Source: Ochromonas danica (taxonomy: Eukaryota > Sar > Chrysophyceae > Chromulinales > Chromulinaceae). From it: a stretch of DNA of 64,000 bases. The DNA lies in the NCBI GenBank assembly GCA_015146655.1, contig VKHL01000010.1, positions 248,001 through 312,000 of the forward strand, written 5' to 3'. Below, one piece after another: positions 31,454-42,339 of this stretch. Position 1 is the first letter of the stretch; every line of letters begins with the position of its first letter. The notes under the pieces are model-generated. The model did not search any database and was not told the origin of the DNA. It saw only the letters and a list, made by a program, of their open reading frames with translations. The position numbers were made by a program, and so were the translations under genes.

Positions 31454-31981
31454 TCAAGGTTTGGAAGGACTGCTCTTAGTGCTCAGGTCTAAGGGAGCAA
31501 AATGGGATGTCAGAGTCAATTGCTTCTGGGCCTTTCTGGGAACATTAGCTTCTCTCCATGGCTTTTCATCATCAGAACGCTTTGGACCACTTCTGGTAAT
31601 CTTCCACAGGGTGGTAGGTTTGGTAGGAAGAGAAGTAGTCTCAGAGCAAGCGGACTGTCGCTGATGGAGTTCAGGAGAACTTTCGATGATTTCAATAATA
31701 TCATCATTATCATCAGCATTATTATCCTTTTCGTCAATTACTACTACCTCTTTTCTTCTAATGGGGGAAATAGTCAAGAGTTCAGGAAGATGTTGAGTTT
31801 CCTCTCCCCAAGAGGATATGCGCTGTTCCTTCTTTGTAACTGGTGGAATGTTCTTCACAGAAGGAATGACATCACTACCACTATTATCACCATTACTACT
31901 TCTACTATCAAAATCAGGAATAGGAACAATAGGAGTTAAAGAAGAGATCACATATGCACTGCTGACTTTTAGGCCATCCAT
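31454..31981 (-). CDS. Small disordered protein with PIP-box (PCNA-binding) motif
   Basis: A 175-residue single-exon frame with ATG start, low complexity and no predicted fold. Near the C-terminus QLTLTSHF (154-161), preceded by KAQK, fits the PIP-box Q-x-x-L-x-x-[FYH]-[FY] with a basic lead, as in replication and repair proteins that bind PCNA. An acidic DDIIEIIESSPE stretch (residues 93-104) looks like a SUMO-interacting motif. The pattern recalls small PCNA-associated proteins or a Pol delta accessory tail, but I cannot assign a family. A role in replication or repair is inference from the motif. Confidence 0.6.
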   Translation of the reverse strand: MDGLKVSSAYVISSLTPIVPIPDFDSRSSNGDNSGSDVIPSVKNIPPVTKKEQRISSWGEETQHLPELLTISPIRRKEVVVIDEKDNNADDNDDIIEIIESSPELHQRQSACSETTSLPTKPTTLWKITRSGPKRSDDEKPWREANVPRKAQKQLTLTSHFAPLDLSTKSSPSKP

Positions 31982-32470
31982 GTAATAGTATGAGGTTCCC
32001 TCTTGTCCTGTGTCAATTCAATTCAATTTATGCTCTTCGTCTTCCAAACAAACTCATTCACCATCCCCCATCATGAAAAACAGGGTCAAGATGGGTAGTT
32101 TCTCTTGATAAGCGCATTTATTGGATGGTGGTAGTTAACTTAAGAGGGGATTTGCCACCTCTCTGCTGTGCAACGATCATCAACGATCAAATCAGGTCGA
32201 CATCGTCATTAGTCTATATAGAGGAAGGCCTGTACCTTCTTCTTTCACTTATGCTATTCCTCTGAAATCTTCTTTATCATTATCAAAGAAAAAGCAGATA
32301 TTTCTTAAATTTCTATATTTTTTAATAATAATATTGACAAAAAGTGTTCACTTTTCAGTCAATCAATCCACTCCTCTGCTGGAACAACAACAACCACCAA
32401 CAAACAATAACAGTACTAACACTTATTACATTGCAACGATTATTATTATTCTTATAAATTACGATTAGTC
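31982..32470. other. Divergent promoter region
   Basis: The 490 bp between the PIP-box protein and PH-domain protein starts are AT-rich. A TATATA-like stretch lies at 32214-32221 and an AT-rich block at 32300-32345. No gene seen. Confidence 0.45.
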
Positions 32471-33991
32471 ATGATTTGGAAAAGTGGGTCAACATTAGCA
32501 CAACGTGAAGATATTGAAGAACGAAATCGTGTCTCTTCTTATCGCGGTTATCTCTTCAAACTACGACGTAGTAAGAACTTATTAGCACCACAGTGGGGAA
32601 AGCGATGGATTACTATAGAAGGTCATTTCTTGAAATGGTATCGTCAGGAGACAGATCTCTCTCCCTCTGGAATGATTGATCTCAAATATATTCGAAGTAT
32701 TCATAAGTTGGATAGTGGTCCAGCTTGGACCTTTGTTATCACTTGTGAAGAACGCACTTTGGTGTTGCGTTGTTCTTCTAAGAATGAAATGAATTCTTGG
32801 ATACGAGCTTTACACATTCAAGCTGATATCGCACGAGGTGGAACAGGCATGATGGTTGTCAGTGATTTCAATCAAATCCCTTTGGATTTCTCTGTTGTCA
32901 AATATGGTGGACCAAAGAATAATAAGAAATCTTCACCAAAACTTACCTTAGAACAAGAATTGGATCTAACTTTGAAGAAGTTACAAGAATTAGAACAAAA
33001 AGCACAAACACCCGATTTACCAGAAGGACAATCACCAGATTTTGTTGAGGAAGATATTACAAATAATCCTCCAATTAATCTAAACCCATCTTATGGAAGA
33101 AGAGGTAGTGATATTGAAGAAAAAGGTGGCTTTCCAGCGAGTCCTCTCCGAGGCAGTCGAGATATAAGTGCAGGACGAATAGATTCCAGTTTGAGAGATT
33201 TATCAGGAGCTTCTCGTGATCCACCAACGTTGAGGGATACTAGCAGGTTACGGGAAAGTAAAGAGACACCTTTAGATGGTGCGGCAGGTCGTGTATCTAC
33301 TGTGCGTACTTCACGGTATGGTTCTCCCCGCGCTGCTTCTCGTTCATCGAGTCCACGGCCCCGTCCTGTGGTAACTGATGATGATCCCTTAGAAGACAGC
33401 TCCGGCAGTTTGACCGAGGTCCCCGTGCGTGTGCCAAAGTCGCGTGCGTTTATGAACCCTCTCCCTGCTCAGACTAGCAGCGACAAAGTTATAAACCGCA
33501 CTGAATCCAACAACTCCATCGAAGATATCTCATTGGATACGAACAATGTGCGGGTCTCAAGAGCAAGAAATATTCAACAGCAGCGAGCTAGTAGCAATGG
33601 TAGGCGAGGATCTCGAACGTTTGATAATCAGCCACGTTCAGGTCTGCAAAATGGTTTTTATGGCAATTCGGTAGAAGATACTTATAATGATGAATTCGAT
33701 GTCTCGGACTCTTCTCCACCTCAAGGAAATCGCTTCAATGTGGAGCCAGTAGACAAGAGGCATGATTTTGATTTTGCTTCTGAATCAGTAGACTTCCTTG
33801 AGGATAACTCCGCACGTTCTCTACCGCTTGAAAACAACCTGCCTGTTCGAACCATTGGACGCCATCATGTACGAGTAGTCGAGTCTGATTTCAAAAATGG
33901 AAGAAATAATGCAGATTTCCCTCGCTCACCTCAACGATTACAAGCAAGTGGTCGGCAAACCTCCCTCCGCTCTGCATGGGATAACGCTTGA
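32471..33991 (+). CDS. PH-domain protein with long disordered tail
   Basis: A single exon of 506 residues. Residues about 22-115 form a pleckstrin homology domain: SYRGYLFKLRRSKNLLAPQWGKRWITIEGHFLKWY at the beta1-beta3 strands, and the invariant Trp in the C-terminal helix (NEMNSWIRALHIQ). A short coiled coil (LTLEQELDLTLKKLQELEQKA) follows. The remaining 300 residues are Ser/Arg/Pro-rich and disordered, with several RxxS-type sites. PH domains bind phosphoinositides or proteins at membranes. This is probably a membrane-recruited adaptor. No catalytic domain is visible. Confidence 0.85.
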   Translation: MIWKSGSTLAQREDIEERNRVSSYRGYLFKLRRSKNLLAPQWGKRWITIEGHFLKWYRQETDLSPSGMIDLKYIRSIHKLDSGPAWTFVITCEERTLVLRCSSKNEMNSWIRALHIQADIARGGTGMMVVSDFNQIPLDFSVVKYGGPKNNKKSSPKLTLEQELDLTLKKLQELEQKAQTPDLPEGQSPDFVEEDITNNPPINLNPSYGRRGSDIEEKGGFPASPLRGSRDISAGRIDSSLRDLSGASRDPPTLRDTSRLRESKETPLDGAAGRVSTVRTSRYGSPRAASRSSSPRPRPVVTDDDPLEDSSGSLTEVPVRVPKSRAFMNPLPAQTSSDKVINRTESNNSIEDISLDTNNVRVSRARNIQQQRASSNGRRGSRTFDNQPRSGLQNGFYGNSVEDTYNDEFDVSDSSPPQGNRFNVEPVDKRHDFDFASESVDFLEDNSARSLPLENNLPVRTIGRHHVRVVESDFKNGRNNADFPRSPQRLQASGRQTSLRSAWDNA

Positions 33992-34411
33992 TAGATTATA
34001 TCTTTGGTTTTCGATCTGCCTTCGCCTTCCTTTTCTCGGGATAGCAATAACACTGAGAATTAGTCATATGATGGCGAAGTCATTGGTGCAATGCTTGTTT
34101 TTTTGTTGCTAATGTTGTTATCATACTTGGTGGAATAACTATTCTTTTTAATTAATACCCTTGTCAAGATTAACCATTTCAAATGACAAGTTAGCAAGGC
34201 GATGTCTCCATAAACATAACACGATTTCATTACAAATCAAAGCAACTCTTTAAACACACAACAACCAATTCGACCGTTGGAAAGCAAGCAACTTGAATCA
34301 CTGGGCTGCAGTTTGGTCCAGGTTGTGATGTTGTGCCGATCATGTGAAGTTAACGACTGGGGGAGATCCACGCTGTTCAACCCCTGCACCTTCCCTCCAC
34401 TGCAAATTTAT
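33992..34411. other. Intergenic upstream of LHC copy 2
   Basis: No gene seen. A short patch at about 34390-34405 resembles the sequence just upstream of LHC copy 1 (CCTCCACT followed by A-rich bases). It may be a leftover of the wider duplication or a shared promoter element. Confidence 0.4.
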
Positions 34412-35150
34412 CACAATCAAATCCGACCTCCGGATCACCAGCACAACTCTCAAGTCCTCAAGAATGTTCCGCGCTCTTGCTATTGTTGCTTCCCTTATTG
34501 GCGCTTCTGCCTTCGCCCCTGTGGCTCGCCGCGCTACCACCTCTTCCCTGAAGATGGGCTTCGAGAACGAGGCTGGTGTCACTGCTCCTGCTGGCTTCTT
34601 CGATCCTCTTGGACTTTCCAAGGATATTGACCAGGCTACCTTCGATCAGTACCGTGAGTCTGAGTTGAAGCACGGCCGTGTTGCTCAGCTCGCTGTCCTC
34701 GGCTACATCGTCCCTGAGATCTTCAAGTTCCCTGGTGACATCGCCCCTGGCATCTCCTTCGACTCCATCCCCAATGGTGTCGCTGCCATCCAGGCTGTTC
34801 CTGCTCTCGGCTGGCTCCAGATCTTCTTCCTCATCGGTGCCGTCGACTACCGCGGATACCTCGTCTTGGGTGACACTGAGGGCAAGGGCAAGACCCCTGA
34901 GGAGCTCCGCAAGGCTCAGGACCAGGAGCTCAACCACGGCCGTCTTGCTATGTTGGCCATCTTGGAACTCCTCCGCCACGACTCTCAGCACCTCATTGGC
35001 GGTCTGTACCAGGGTGACAACCTCATCACTGGTCTTCCTTTCCTCTATGGCAACTAAGCAGTTTCCTTCTAGTAACCTGTTTCAGCTTTCAATAGAGTAA
35101 ACCTTAAAGAAAGACTATCTCGTGAATTCATTCATTGTCTTGATATCATT
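34412..35150 (+). repeat. LHC duplication unit, copy 2
   Basis: Direct repeat of 17089-17827 at a constant offset of 17323 bp, including 5' leader, coding region and 3' UTR. Confidence 0.93.
34464..35057 (+). CDS. Fucoxanthin chlorophyll a/c-type light-harvesting protein, copy 2
   Basis: The 197-residue protein is identical to copy 1 at 17141-17734, including the signal/ASAFAP leader and both HGR chlorophyll-binding helices. Identity continues in the 5' leader and about 90 bp of 3' UTR. This implies very recent duplication or continuing conversion, since synonymous sites are also unchanged. Its flanks differ from copy 1, so promoter activity may differ. An open frame extends 40 codons upstream of the ATG, but the conserved start and leader support 34464. 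Confidence 0.95.
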   Translation: MFRALAIVASLIGASAFAPVARRATTSSLKMGFENEAGVTAPAGFFDPLGLSKDIDQATFDQYRESELKHGRVAQLAVLGYIVPEIFKFPGDIAPGISFDSIPNGVAAIQAVPALGWLQIFFLIGAVDYRGYLVLGDTEGKGKTPEELRKAQDQELNHGRLAMLAILELLRHDSQHLIGGLYQGDNLITGLPFLYGN

Positions 35151-35227
35151 TATTACTATAATCAGATTCTTAGCTAAGGTATCTACAGCTGATGAGTTTT
35201 GATGGCTAACAGTTAACTTCCTAACGG

Positions 35228-37444
35228 TTATCTGGAATGAGATATTCGTATCGGCACCCCATTAAAGGTCTCCGTGGCTAGAGGTTTTTCAGGGTCAGTC
35301 ATTTCATGCTTGTTGGCTATTCCAAGAGGATCCTTTGCCTGAAACAAGCCCTGCTTCCAATCAACTGGTTGAAAGTCGTGCCTGATGCCAATAATCGCGG
35401 CAGAGGCAGCAGATGGCTTCCTCGAATAAGCAACGCCAAAACCAGTCATATCCACAGAGAAAGCAGGACTTGATGGTCTTTCCCGAGCAACTCCATTTCG
35501 AACAGCAACCTTTCCTCTTTGTTCTGCTTTGGCAAAAGCTTGTCTGTCTTGACCTTGCATAGATGTATAATGGAAAGACGACTCAACTGTTGCTGTCATA
35601 TTACTTTCAGCTGTTGTAGGACGAGAAGTGAAGTTATTGCGGCCGTGAGTAGGCGGTCGATTTGGACTGCCCACACGCGAAGGAGAATGATCATCCCAGT
35701 TATCATCAAACATGGTCATCTTTACCGATCCATCTTTCTCCATATAGATCTGTTTTCCTCTCCAAGGATCGGAAAGAAAATCAATCTCTTTTGGAACTGG
35801 TGCAGGAGCACTATTTCCTCTTCGTTCATTATTGGTACGGCCTACTAGATATTCGCCAAAGAGAACTGTATTGGAATAACTTTTCACTGGACTTGCATTA
35901 GTTTCTTGATTCGAATTGACGATAGTACGCTTCTTAGATTTGGGACTATGTAATCTAGCCTGAGGAAGATTGGCAGGATCATAGAAAGTGTGATGTGGCA
36001 CTCGATTCCAACAATCCACACAAAATGCATGAACACATTGAGTACACCAGAGATCAGCTGTCTGATAGCATTTAACACAGCCAAGTGGAGCTTTCAAAGT
36101 ATCAGTATGTGAGGATTTGACCTTATTCTTCTCAGTCTTTTTGCCACCTTTGAGATCACTAAAGAAGCACAATAACAACAACATTTTGCACATATTAGCT
36201 TCAATAATAATCTGAAACAAACACACACACAACGATATCAAAAATCATCCTTACCTTTTAAACATGGATGCTTGAATGTTTGCAGTTGGGACTTTAATTG
36301 CGGCAGTTTGCTTGTTGGGAGAAGTTGTGGCAGCAGTAGCAGGCAAAGGAGAGGTGAAAGGTCGCTGTGGTAGATCTTCTCCAGCTTGAACATATTTCTT
36401 CTTCCTGCGTACAATAGCTCCACCACTCACTTCAATCGGTGCTGAACTTAACGACCCAATCGAACCTTCTGATAGCTCTAAGTGACTATGAGCATGAACT
36501 TGTCCATCTCTCTGATTCTTACCATAGCTATCAACTGTCAAACTATCGCCCTCTTCACCATTTAATGTTGCCTCCAGTAATGGTGTCATTCCATTCAAGG
36601 GAGTCGTTAGTCGTTGACGTCCTGTTGGACTGTACAATGGACCTAACTGACTGTTATCAAATGACCGATCATCCTGACTACCCAATCCAATGGAAGGATC
36701 TTCCGTTTCTCCACGAACCACCAAAGACAGAGCCTTTCTACTATCAGGTCTAATGACAACACCTTTCACTTGTTGCTTGGTAGCGAAAGGTGATGGAGCT
36801 GTTGATGGTCTATGCAACAAGTTGTTGTTCTGGGGAGTAGCAGATTCCACTCCACCTCCTTCACTGCTTTTATCTTTACCTACTCTAGCCTCAACTAATT
36901 CTAATCGCTTACGAGGAGATAAACCTGCTTTAAACTTACGTAATTGTTGTAAACTTTTAGTCAAAGGCATTTTATTATTAATAGTGATGTCTGTGGATGA
37001 TCGAGAATTAGGACGAAGATTAAATCGAAATATCTCTTTTGAAATATCATCTAACTGTTCATTACAAAGTTTTTCAATTTCTGCTTGATCATGTTGTGAA
37101 ATTTCACTATCAGAGAAGAAATAAGCTTTAAGACAGGATAATGAGGGATTAGCAGGAAGTTGACGAAGTGTGCCGTGTTTTGTTTTACAGTTAACAGACA
37201 AATCATGTTGTTGATCCTCTTGAAGATCTTCTTTTAATCGGATATACCTTGGAACAGTCTTATTCTTCTTTATTGTATATTTGGGTGGTGGGAGATCAAA
37301 TTTAGAACAAGTTTTGATTAATGGAGCAATTGCTAATTCAATATCACGTGTTAAAGAAGATGAAAACTGATCCATGGGGCCTCCGCTAGTAGAACCTCCT
37401 CGTTCAACGATGCTTTTGGAAAGATTCGATGATGTTGTCTCCAT
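35228..37444 (-). CDS. Unknown protein with B-box-like zinc finger
   Basis: Two exons (37444-36255 and 36158-35228) join in phase to 706 residues. The first exon is mostly disordered, Ser/Pro/Lys-rich, with a few helices (SLQQLRKFKAGLSPRKRLELVEAR). The second starts with a compact cysteine cluster, GCVKCYQTADLWCTQCVHAFCVDCWNRVPHH, spaced as a B-box-like zinc finger, then a disordered tail with a short conserved-looking FLSDPWRGKQIYMEKDG segment. I do not recognise the family. The small treble-clef-like finger suggests protein interaction. Confidence 0.75.
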
Positions 37445-37837
37445 GCTGGATTAAATCATTTCATATAGAATATTGAGATAATAGATAGTAGATTAATAAC
37501 AAAAGAAGAAGTGGTAGTCGTAGTTATCCAACTAAACCAAAGAATGGAAACCGTTGAACTAGAAACATCTTTTTCCGCTCAGAAAAACGACTCATGGAAA
37601 GAGGAAGTTAAAGCAGAGAAGTGAAGTTAAAAGCAGCGGGGAAGTTAACCATTGGCCATCTTAAGAGCTTTCCAAGCAAATTCTGTGACAATTCTTTGAG
37701 CGGATCCCCTCCACATGAGATTGCAAAGGCATGCCCCATCACATTCGATCATCCACTGAACACCCAAGGGGAAGAAGAAGAATATTCTCAGAGATTTATT
37801 ATTTAATTTTTTCCCTTCTGAATTATTGCGAGAGAAA
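37445..37837. other. Divergent promoter region
   Basis: The 393 bp between the zinc-finger gene and the SulP transporter starts hold no gene. Frames here are short on both strands. Confidence 0.45.
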
Positions 37838-40234
37838 ATGGACCACGAAAATGATGTTGAAGAAGTCTCTGTTAGTTTTGAAAATTCATTGGAAGAAGGA
37901 AGTGGCGCCACTCCATCAAGTGAGCAAACCTCTAAGAAAAGACTATTCCGTCCAAAGAAAGCTTTAAAAGCTGCTGTAGGATCAGCAAAAGAAGGGTATA
38001 CTTCATTAAAACAAGACACACATAATCTTGCGAATGAAATTCAAGTGGAATGTTTTCAACTTTTTGAAGTCTATGAAGTCATTGATTTTATTCGCGACAA
38101 TTGGTATAAAGCTGTCTATGTACCTTATCTGCCTGCTTTCCATCATCCTGGTTGGTTGCTTCGATATTGTGTCGGTCCATACTCTACGGAATTAATTGAA
38201 TCATTTTTTGCTGATATTATTGCCGGTATTACGGTCGCGTTAACATTGATTCCACAGGTAATGAAATTTCTATTATTAACTACTAACAATTGTAATTCAC
38301 CTTTCTGTGCCATATTTTCGTAGGCCTTGTCTTATGCTTCTCTGGCAAACCTTCCCGCCATTAATGGTCTCTATACTGCTACCTTGCCCTCAGCGACCTA
38401 TACGTTTTTTGGTTCCTCCATGCAGTTAGCTGTGGGTCCCGTCGCTTTAGTTTCACTTTTACAAGCACAGCTTATTACCAAGTACGATATTGAACCTCAA
38501 TCAGCAGAATCGGTCGATTTTGCTGCTGAGTGTGCCATTGCTGTGGCTACTATCCTTGTTTTAATGTCTATTTTTAACATGGGAGACTTGATTCGCTTCA
38601 TTTCTCATCCTGTGATGTCCGCGTTTACAACTGCTGCCGCCTTGGTCATTGGTCAGAATCAACTCAAAGGCGCCTTCGGGTTTGTGGTTAGTCCTCCTCA
38701 AGCCGGACAGGAAGGATACGAGTGGAACTATGAAGTGATGAAGTGGTATTCGGAGAATTGGAATCTCAACGACGCCTCCACTTCCAATCACAATGTTCGA
38801 AACCCTTATGCTACAAAGATTTGTTTGGGATTGTATTTTGGAATGATTTTCTTCGTGGTCTTAAAGAACTGGATCAAGCCCACACCTGCCAGGAAGAAGA
38901 CTTGGGTGTGGACATTTTGGACGTTGTTCGTCAACTTGCTTCCTCTTGTTGCCATTGTCGTCGGTGGACATCTGGCTTGGCAAATTAAGCATGACGATCA
39001 CTATCACGAAAAAGACTACGACCATGATTTCTATGCCAGCAAATTGTCTATTGTTGGCATAGTTCCTGCTGGATTGGATTTCATTCGAGCTCCCAAGTTA
39101 AAATGGGACTTCGGTATATTACTGGGAGATGTGTTCCCCACAGCCATTATCCTCTTCATGGAAAGCTGGTCGGTTGCTCAACGCATTGCGACACAAAATA
39201 ACCAAATGCATCTTCTCAATGCCTCACAAGAACTATGGGCTGTAGCTTGTGCCAACTTCCTTTCTGGAATTTGCTCGGGTTATCCAGTTGCCGGATCATT
39301 TTCTCGTTCGTCTTTGAACCACTCCGCAGGTGCAAAGACCCCACTGTCCAAAGCGACCACCATGATTGCAATTATTCTCACCCTGCGTTTCTTCACACGT
39401 ACTTTTCAATATATCCCCAGCGCTGCTCTGTCCGCCGTGATTTGGGTTGCTATTTTCAATCTTGTGTGTATTTCCGACTTTTGGCATGCTTGGAAGCATT
39501 CGAAGAAAGATTTCTTTGTTATGCTTGTCACGGCTGTCACTGTGTATGTCACAGATACAGGGGTTGGATTAGCAGTTGGTATTGGCGCAAATGTTCTGGT
39601 CTTATTGGCAGACACTGCCTTTAATCCTGAAAATGCTCCTGTGCTGATCAATACTGATGAGGAGCACGAAAAAGGTTTGCTCGTACATCTGCGATTCCGC
39701 AATGATTTCAACTTCTTGACGGCTGGTCGTTTCAGCGACTTCGTGACCAACTTCACTTTATTGCAGGAGTCAAAGAGTCAAAAGCAAGCAAACCTGACGT
39801 CTTGGAATGAGCGAGCATTTCATACTGTCGCTGATTTCTTGGACTCATGGTTGCGTCCCCAGCTTGCCAAGGGTGTGCCATATTATCCTCGAGCTCTTGT
39901 TTTGGACATGGGAGCTGTCTGTGTTATTGATGTTACCGCACTTCACACCATAGAAGATATGGCTCGTGTAGCGCACGAGAAAGGAATTTCATTCTTGATT
40001 ATTAATGCCAGTCCAGTAGTTGCAAAACAGATCGCTAAGTTTGGCTACAAAAATGACAATATGGCTAATCTATTTCGACCTGAAATAAGCCTGAGATACA
40101 ATGACTGGGCAGGCGACATCATTCCTATGAGAGATCCAAAGATTACCGATGAAGATAGTAAGTCCGAAAGCAACAACAGTGACGAAGAGAAAGGATTGAT
40201 GATGAGAACTATTTCTCATGATCATGATGTGTAA
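37838..40234 (+). CDS. SulP/SLC26 family anion transporter
   Basis: Two exons (37838-38257 and 38324-40234) give 776 residues. After a cytosolic N-terminus of about 100 residues come 10-12 membrane segments with the SulP signature at the exon junction (AGITVALTLIPQALSYASLANLPAINGLY). The segment QLAVGPVALVSLL and the GSFSRSSLNHSAGAKTPLS loop follow. The last 170 residues form a STAS domain (ALVLDMGAVCVIDVTALHTIEDM), then an acidic tail. The family exchanges sulfate, bicarbonate, chloride or similar anions at the plasma or organelle membrane; the substrate is not predictable here. The start is the first ATG in frame, 12 nt after an open non-ATG codon. Confidence 0.93.
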
Positions 40235-40512
40235 GCTTTGGTTGGAAATAACTAATATTTACTGCTTCTGGAAATTTTGAATATATAATGAAAAGTCAGC
40301 GACTTGCTTACATTGGTGCAATTGCTCGATATTTTTGTGATTTAAGAATAGCCTCGAATGCGATGAGATTCGCGGAGAAGGCTCTTCGGCCGCAGTATAT
40401 GTGCGTACTGCTGCAGTTTACAAACAAATTCATAGAATAGAATAGATTCTTTTAAGCCATTGAGTCGCCATCTAATGAGAATTAATATTAACATCATCTC
40501 AATGCTTTGTAT

Positions 40513-42222
40513 CTACCGAAAGTCTTTGACCAGTCCTTTTCTTTGTAGAAAGAACATGATTTGCACTCCGACAGTGAGCATGTAGACCGTGAAGAGTAAA
40601 GTCCTCCCAGCTTCAGCCGTGAAGACCCTTGTCATGAGATTCGAAAACCCTCCCGTACCAGCACCGTAGCCAATCAGGTTGACCAAGATAAGCACTATAA
40701 TATAAAATGCGCTTACTAGACTAGATAAAAGAGACTCTGCGAAGGTTTGACGTACTAGCTGCTCTGCTTTATGATATCCAGCATAAGGTTTAAGGACTAT
40801 CTCCAATCCATAGAAAAATGCATTCAATCCTCCCCATATTAACAGCCTGTATTCACAATCATGCCAAAAGGCAACGAAGAGAAAAATGAGAAAAACTGCA
40901 AAATATCGCCAGCCAGTACGATTCCCTCCCATAGGCTTGTAAATGTATCTCACAAGCCACTGATTGAAAGAAGCATGCCAACCTTTCCAGAACTGTTCCA
41001 AAGAATAGTTATTCGACATGCAGCGAAGCATATTCTCTGGTGGACATATACCATCAAATAGTGCCCAAGCACGGAAAAATCGCCAAATTAGGAGAAATTT
41101 TAACCACATTGCCTTTAGTAATAGATAGCATACAGCTGCTTGCTCATAGACATGTAGATGTTGTAATAAACCAGAGGAAGCAATAGCAAAGACATAGTAC
41201 TTCCTCAAGAACACCTCCATCAAGAGAAAACAGAAGATCCAACGAAGAGCATAGAAACATGTGTTTAGTGTTATTGGTTGTGGATGGAAGGCTTGATGAA
41301 GAAAGTCCTTATAAGGCATGATTGGCCCTGCGATATATAATGGTGCATATACAATGTAGGTCAGATAGCTGATGAAATCTTCATGATCTTTCTCTTCTCC
41401 TACAGGCCAACCAGAAAGACAATCTAATCCATAGGATAATATTCTTAAAGCAAGGAAGTTAGCAGGAAGTTGCCATCGATATAATCCACCATATCGATGA
41501 TCAAAGAGAATATATAAGAATGATAGTGAAGAAGGTAGATAAGGTAGTAGACGATAAGATTCTTTGAAGACTAAGACAAAGAGGCCCATTATCCATACCA
41601 TACATTTTGACCAAACACTATTGCAAGGTCCAACATGATGATGATGAGGATATTGATAAAAGAGACGAGGAGCATAATATCCTCCCCAAGCAAGACCAAA
41701 GATAATCAAACTATGAAATCCATGTTGAATGAAAATGGATATGATGCCAATACTAAGTTTGCCAAGTAAACGATAAGATTTCCTAGTAGAATAAGATGGC
41801 ATAAGTAAATTATCTAAGATAAGAAGATAGATACGATCAATGATCACAGAAGTAATCACTACTAGAATGAAGAGATTCAAATGTTGTCGAAGATCTTTCC
41901 ATTGTCCATCTGATAGATCAACATAGTCTTCATTACCATATCCTAGGAGAGAGAGAAGAGTAGTGGATATGCTATTAGTACTCCAAATAGATGCTATGGT
42001 GGTAGTAGTAGTAGTGGTAGTATGACTGAGTCGACGAAAACAAGACCAACTTCCAGCACATTTTACTGATGCTTTACTAGTTAATGGAAAGATATACCAA
42101 CCATAAAAAATCCATAGATGAACTAGAAAAAAGAAAAATAAGAAATAATCTTTCCAAAGAAGATAATCAATTGTTGTAGTTGTCATTCTTGATGACAGTA
42201 ATAATCTCTTTATTCTCATCAT
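40513..42222 (-). CDS. GUP1: GUP1/HHAT-like MBOAT acyltransferase
   Basis: A single exon of 569 residues from the ATG at 42222. Many hydrophobic segments are present. The MBOAT core is clear: NYSLEQFWKGWHASFNQWLVRYIYKPMGG with the conserved Trp/His/Asn, then FVAFWHDCEYRLLIWGGLNA containing the catalytic His. This order matches fungal and protist Gup1, which remodels GPI-anchor lipids in the ER, and is related to hedgehog acyltransferase. The frame is open 42 codons further upstream without an ATG. The start at 42222 leaves 117 bp to the divergent lipase gene, a likely shared promoter. Confidence 0.88.
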   Translation of the reverse strand: MMRIKRLLLSSRMTTTTIDYLLWKDYFLFFFFLVHLWIFYGWYIFPLTSKASVKCAGSWSCFRRLSHTTTTTTTTIASIWSTNSISTTLLSLLGYGNEDYVDLSDGQWKDLRQHLNLFILVVITSVIIDRIYLLILDNLLMPSYSTRKSYRLLGKLSIGIISIFIQHGFHSLIIFGLAWGGYYAPRLFYQYPHHHHVGPCNSVWSKCMVWIMGLFVLVFKESYRLLPYLPSSLSFLYILFDHRYGGLYRWQLPANFLALRILSYGLDCLSGWPVGEEKDHEDFISYLTYIVYAPLYIAGPIMPYKDFLHQAFHPQPITLNTCFYALRWIFCFLLMEVFLRKYYVFAIASSGLLQHLHVYEQAAVCYLLLKAMWLKFLLIWRFFRAWALFDGICPPENMLRCMSNNYSLEQFWKGWHASFNQWLVRYIYKPMGGNRTGWRYFAVFLIFLFVAFWHDCEYRLLIWGGLNAFFYGLEIVLKPYAGYHKAEQLVRQTFAESLLSSLVSAFYIIVLILVNLIGYGAGTGGFSNLMTRVFTAEAGRTLLFTVYMLTVGVQIMFFLQRKGLVKDFR

Positions 42223-42339
42223 ATTTAAAGATGATTGATTTTCTGGTTTTGTTCCATTTTGTGGAAAAATGAAAAGCGCGTTTTTTACAAATAAACGATC
42301 ACTACCACTAGGCAAAGCAACAAACAAGAATGAGATAAA

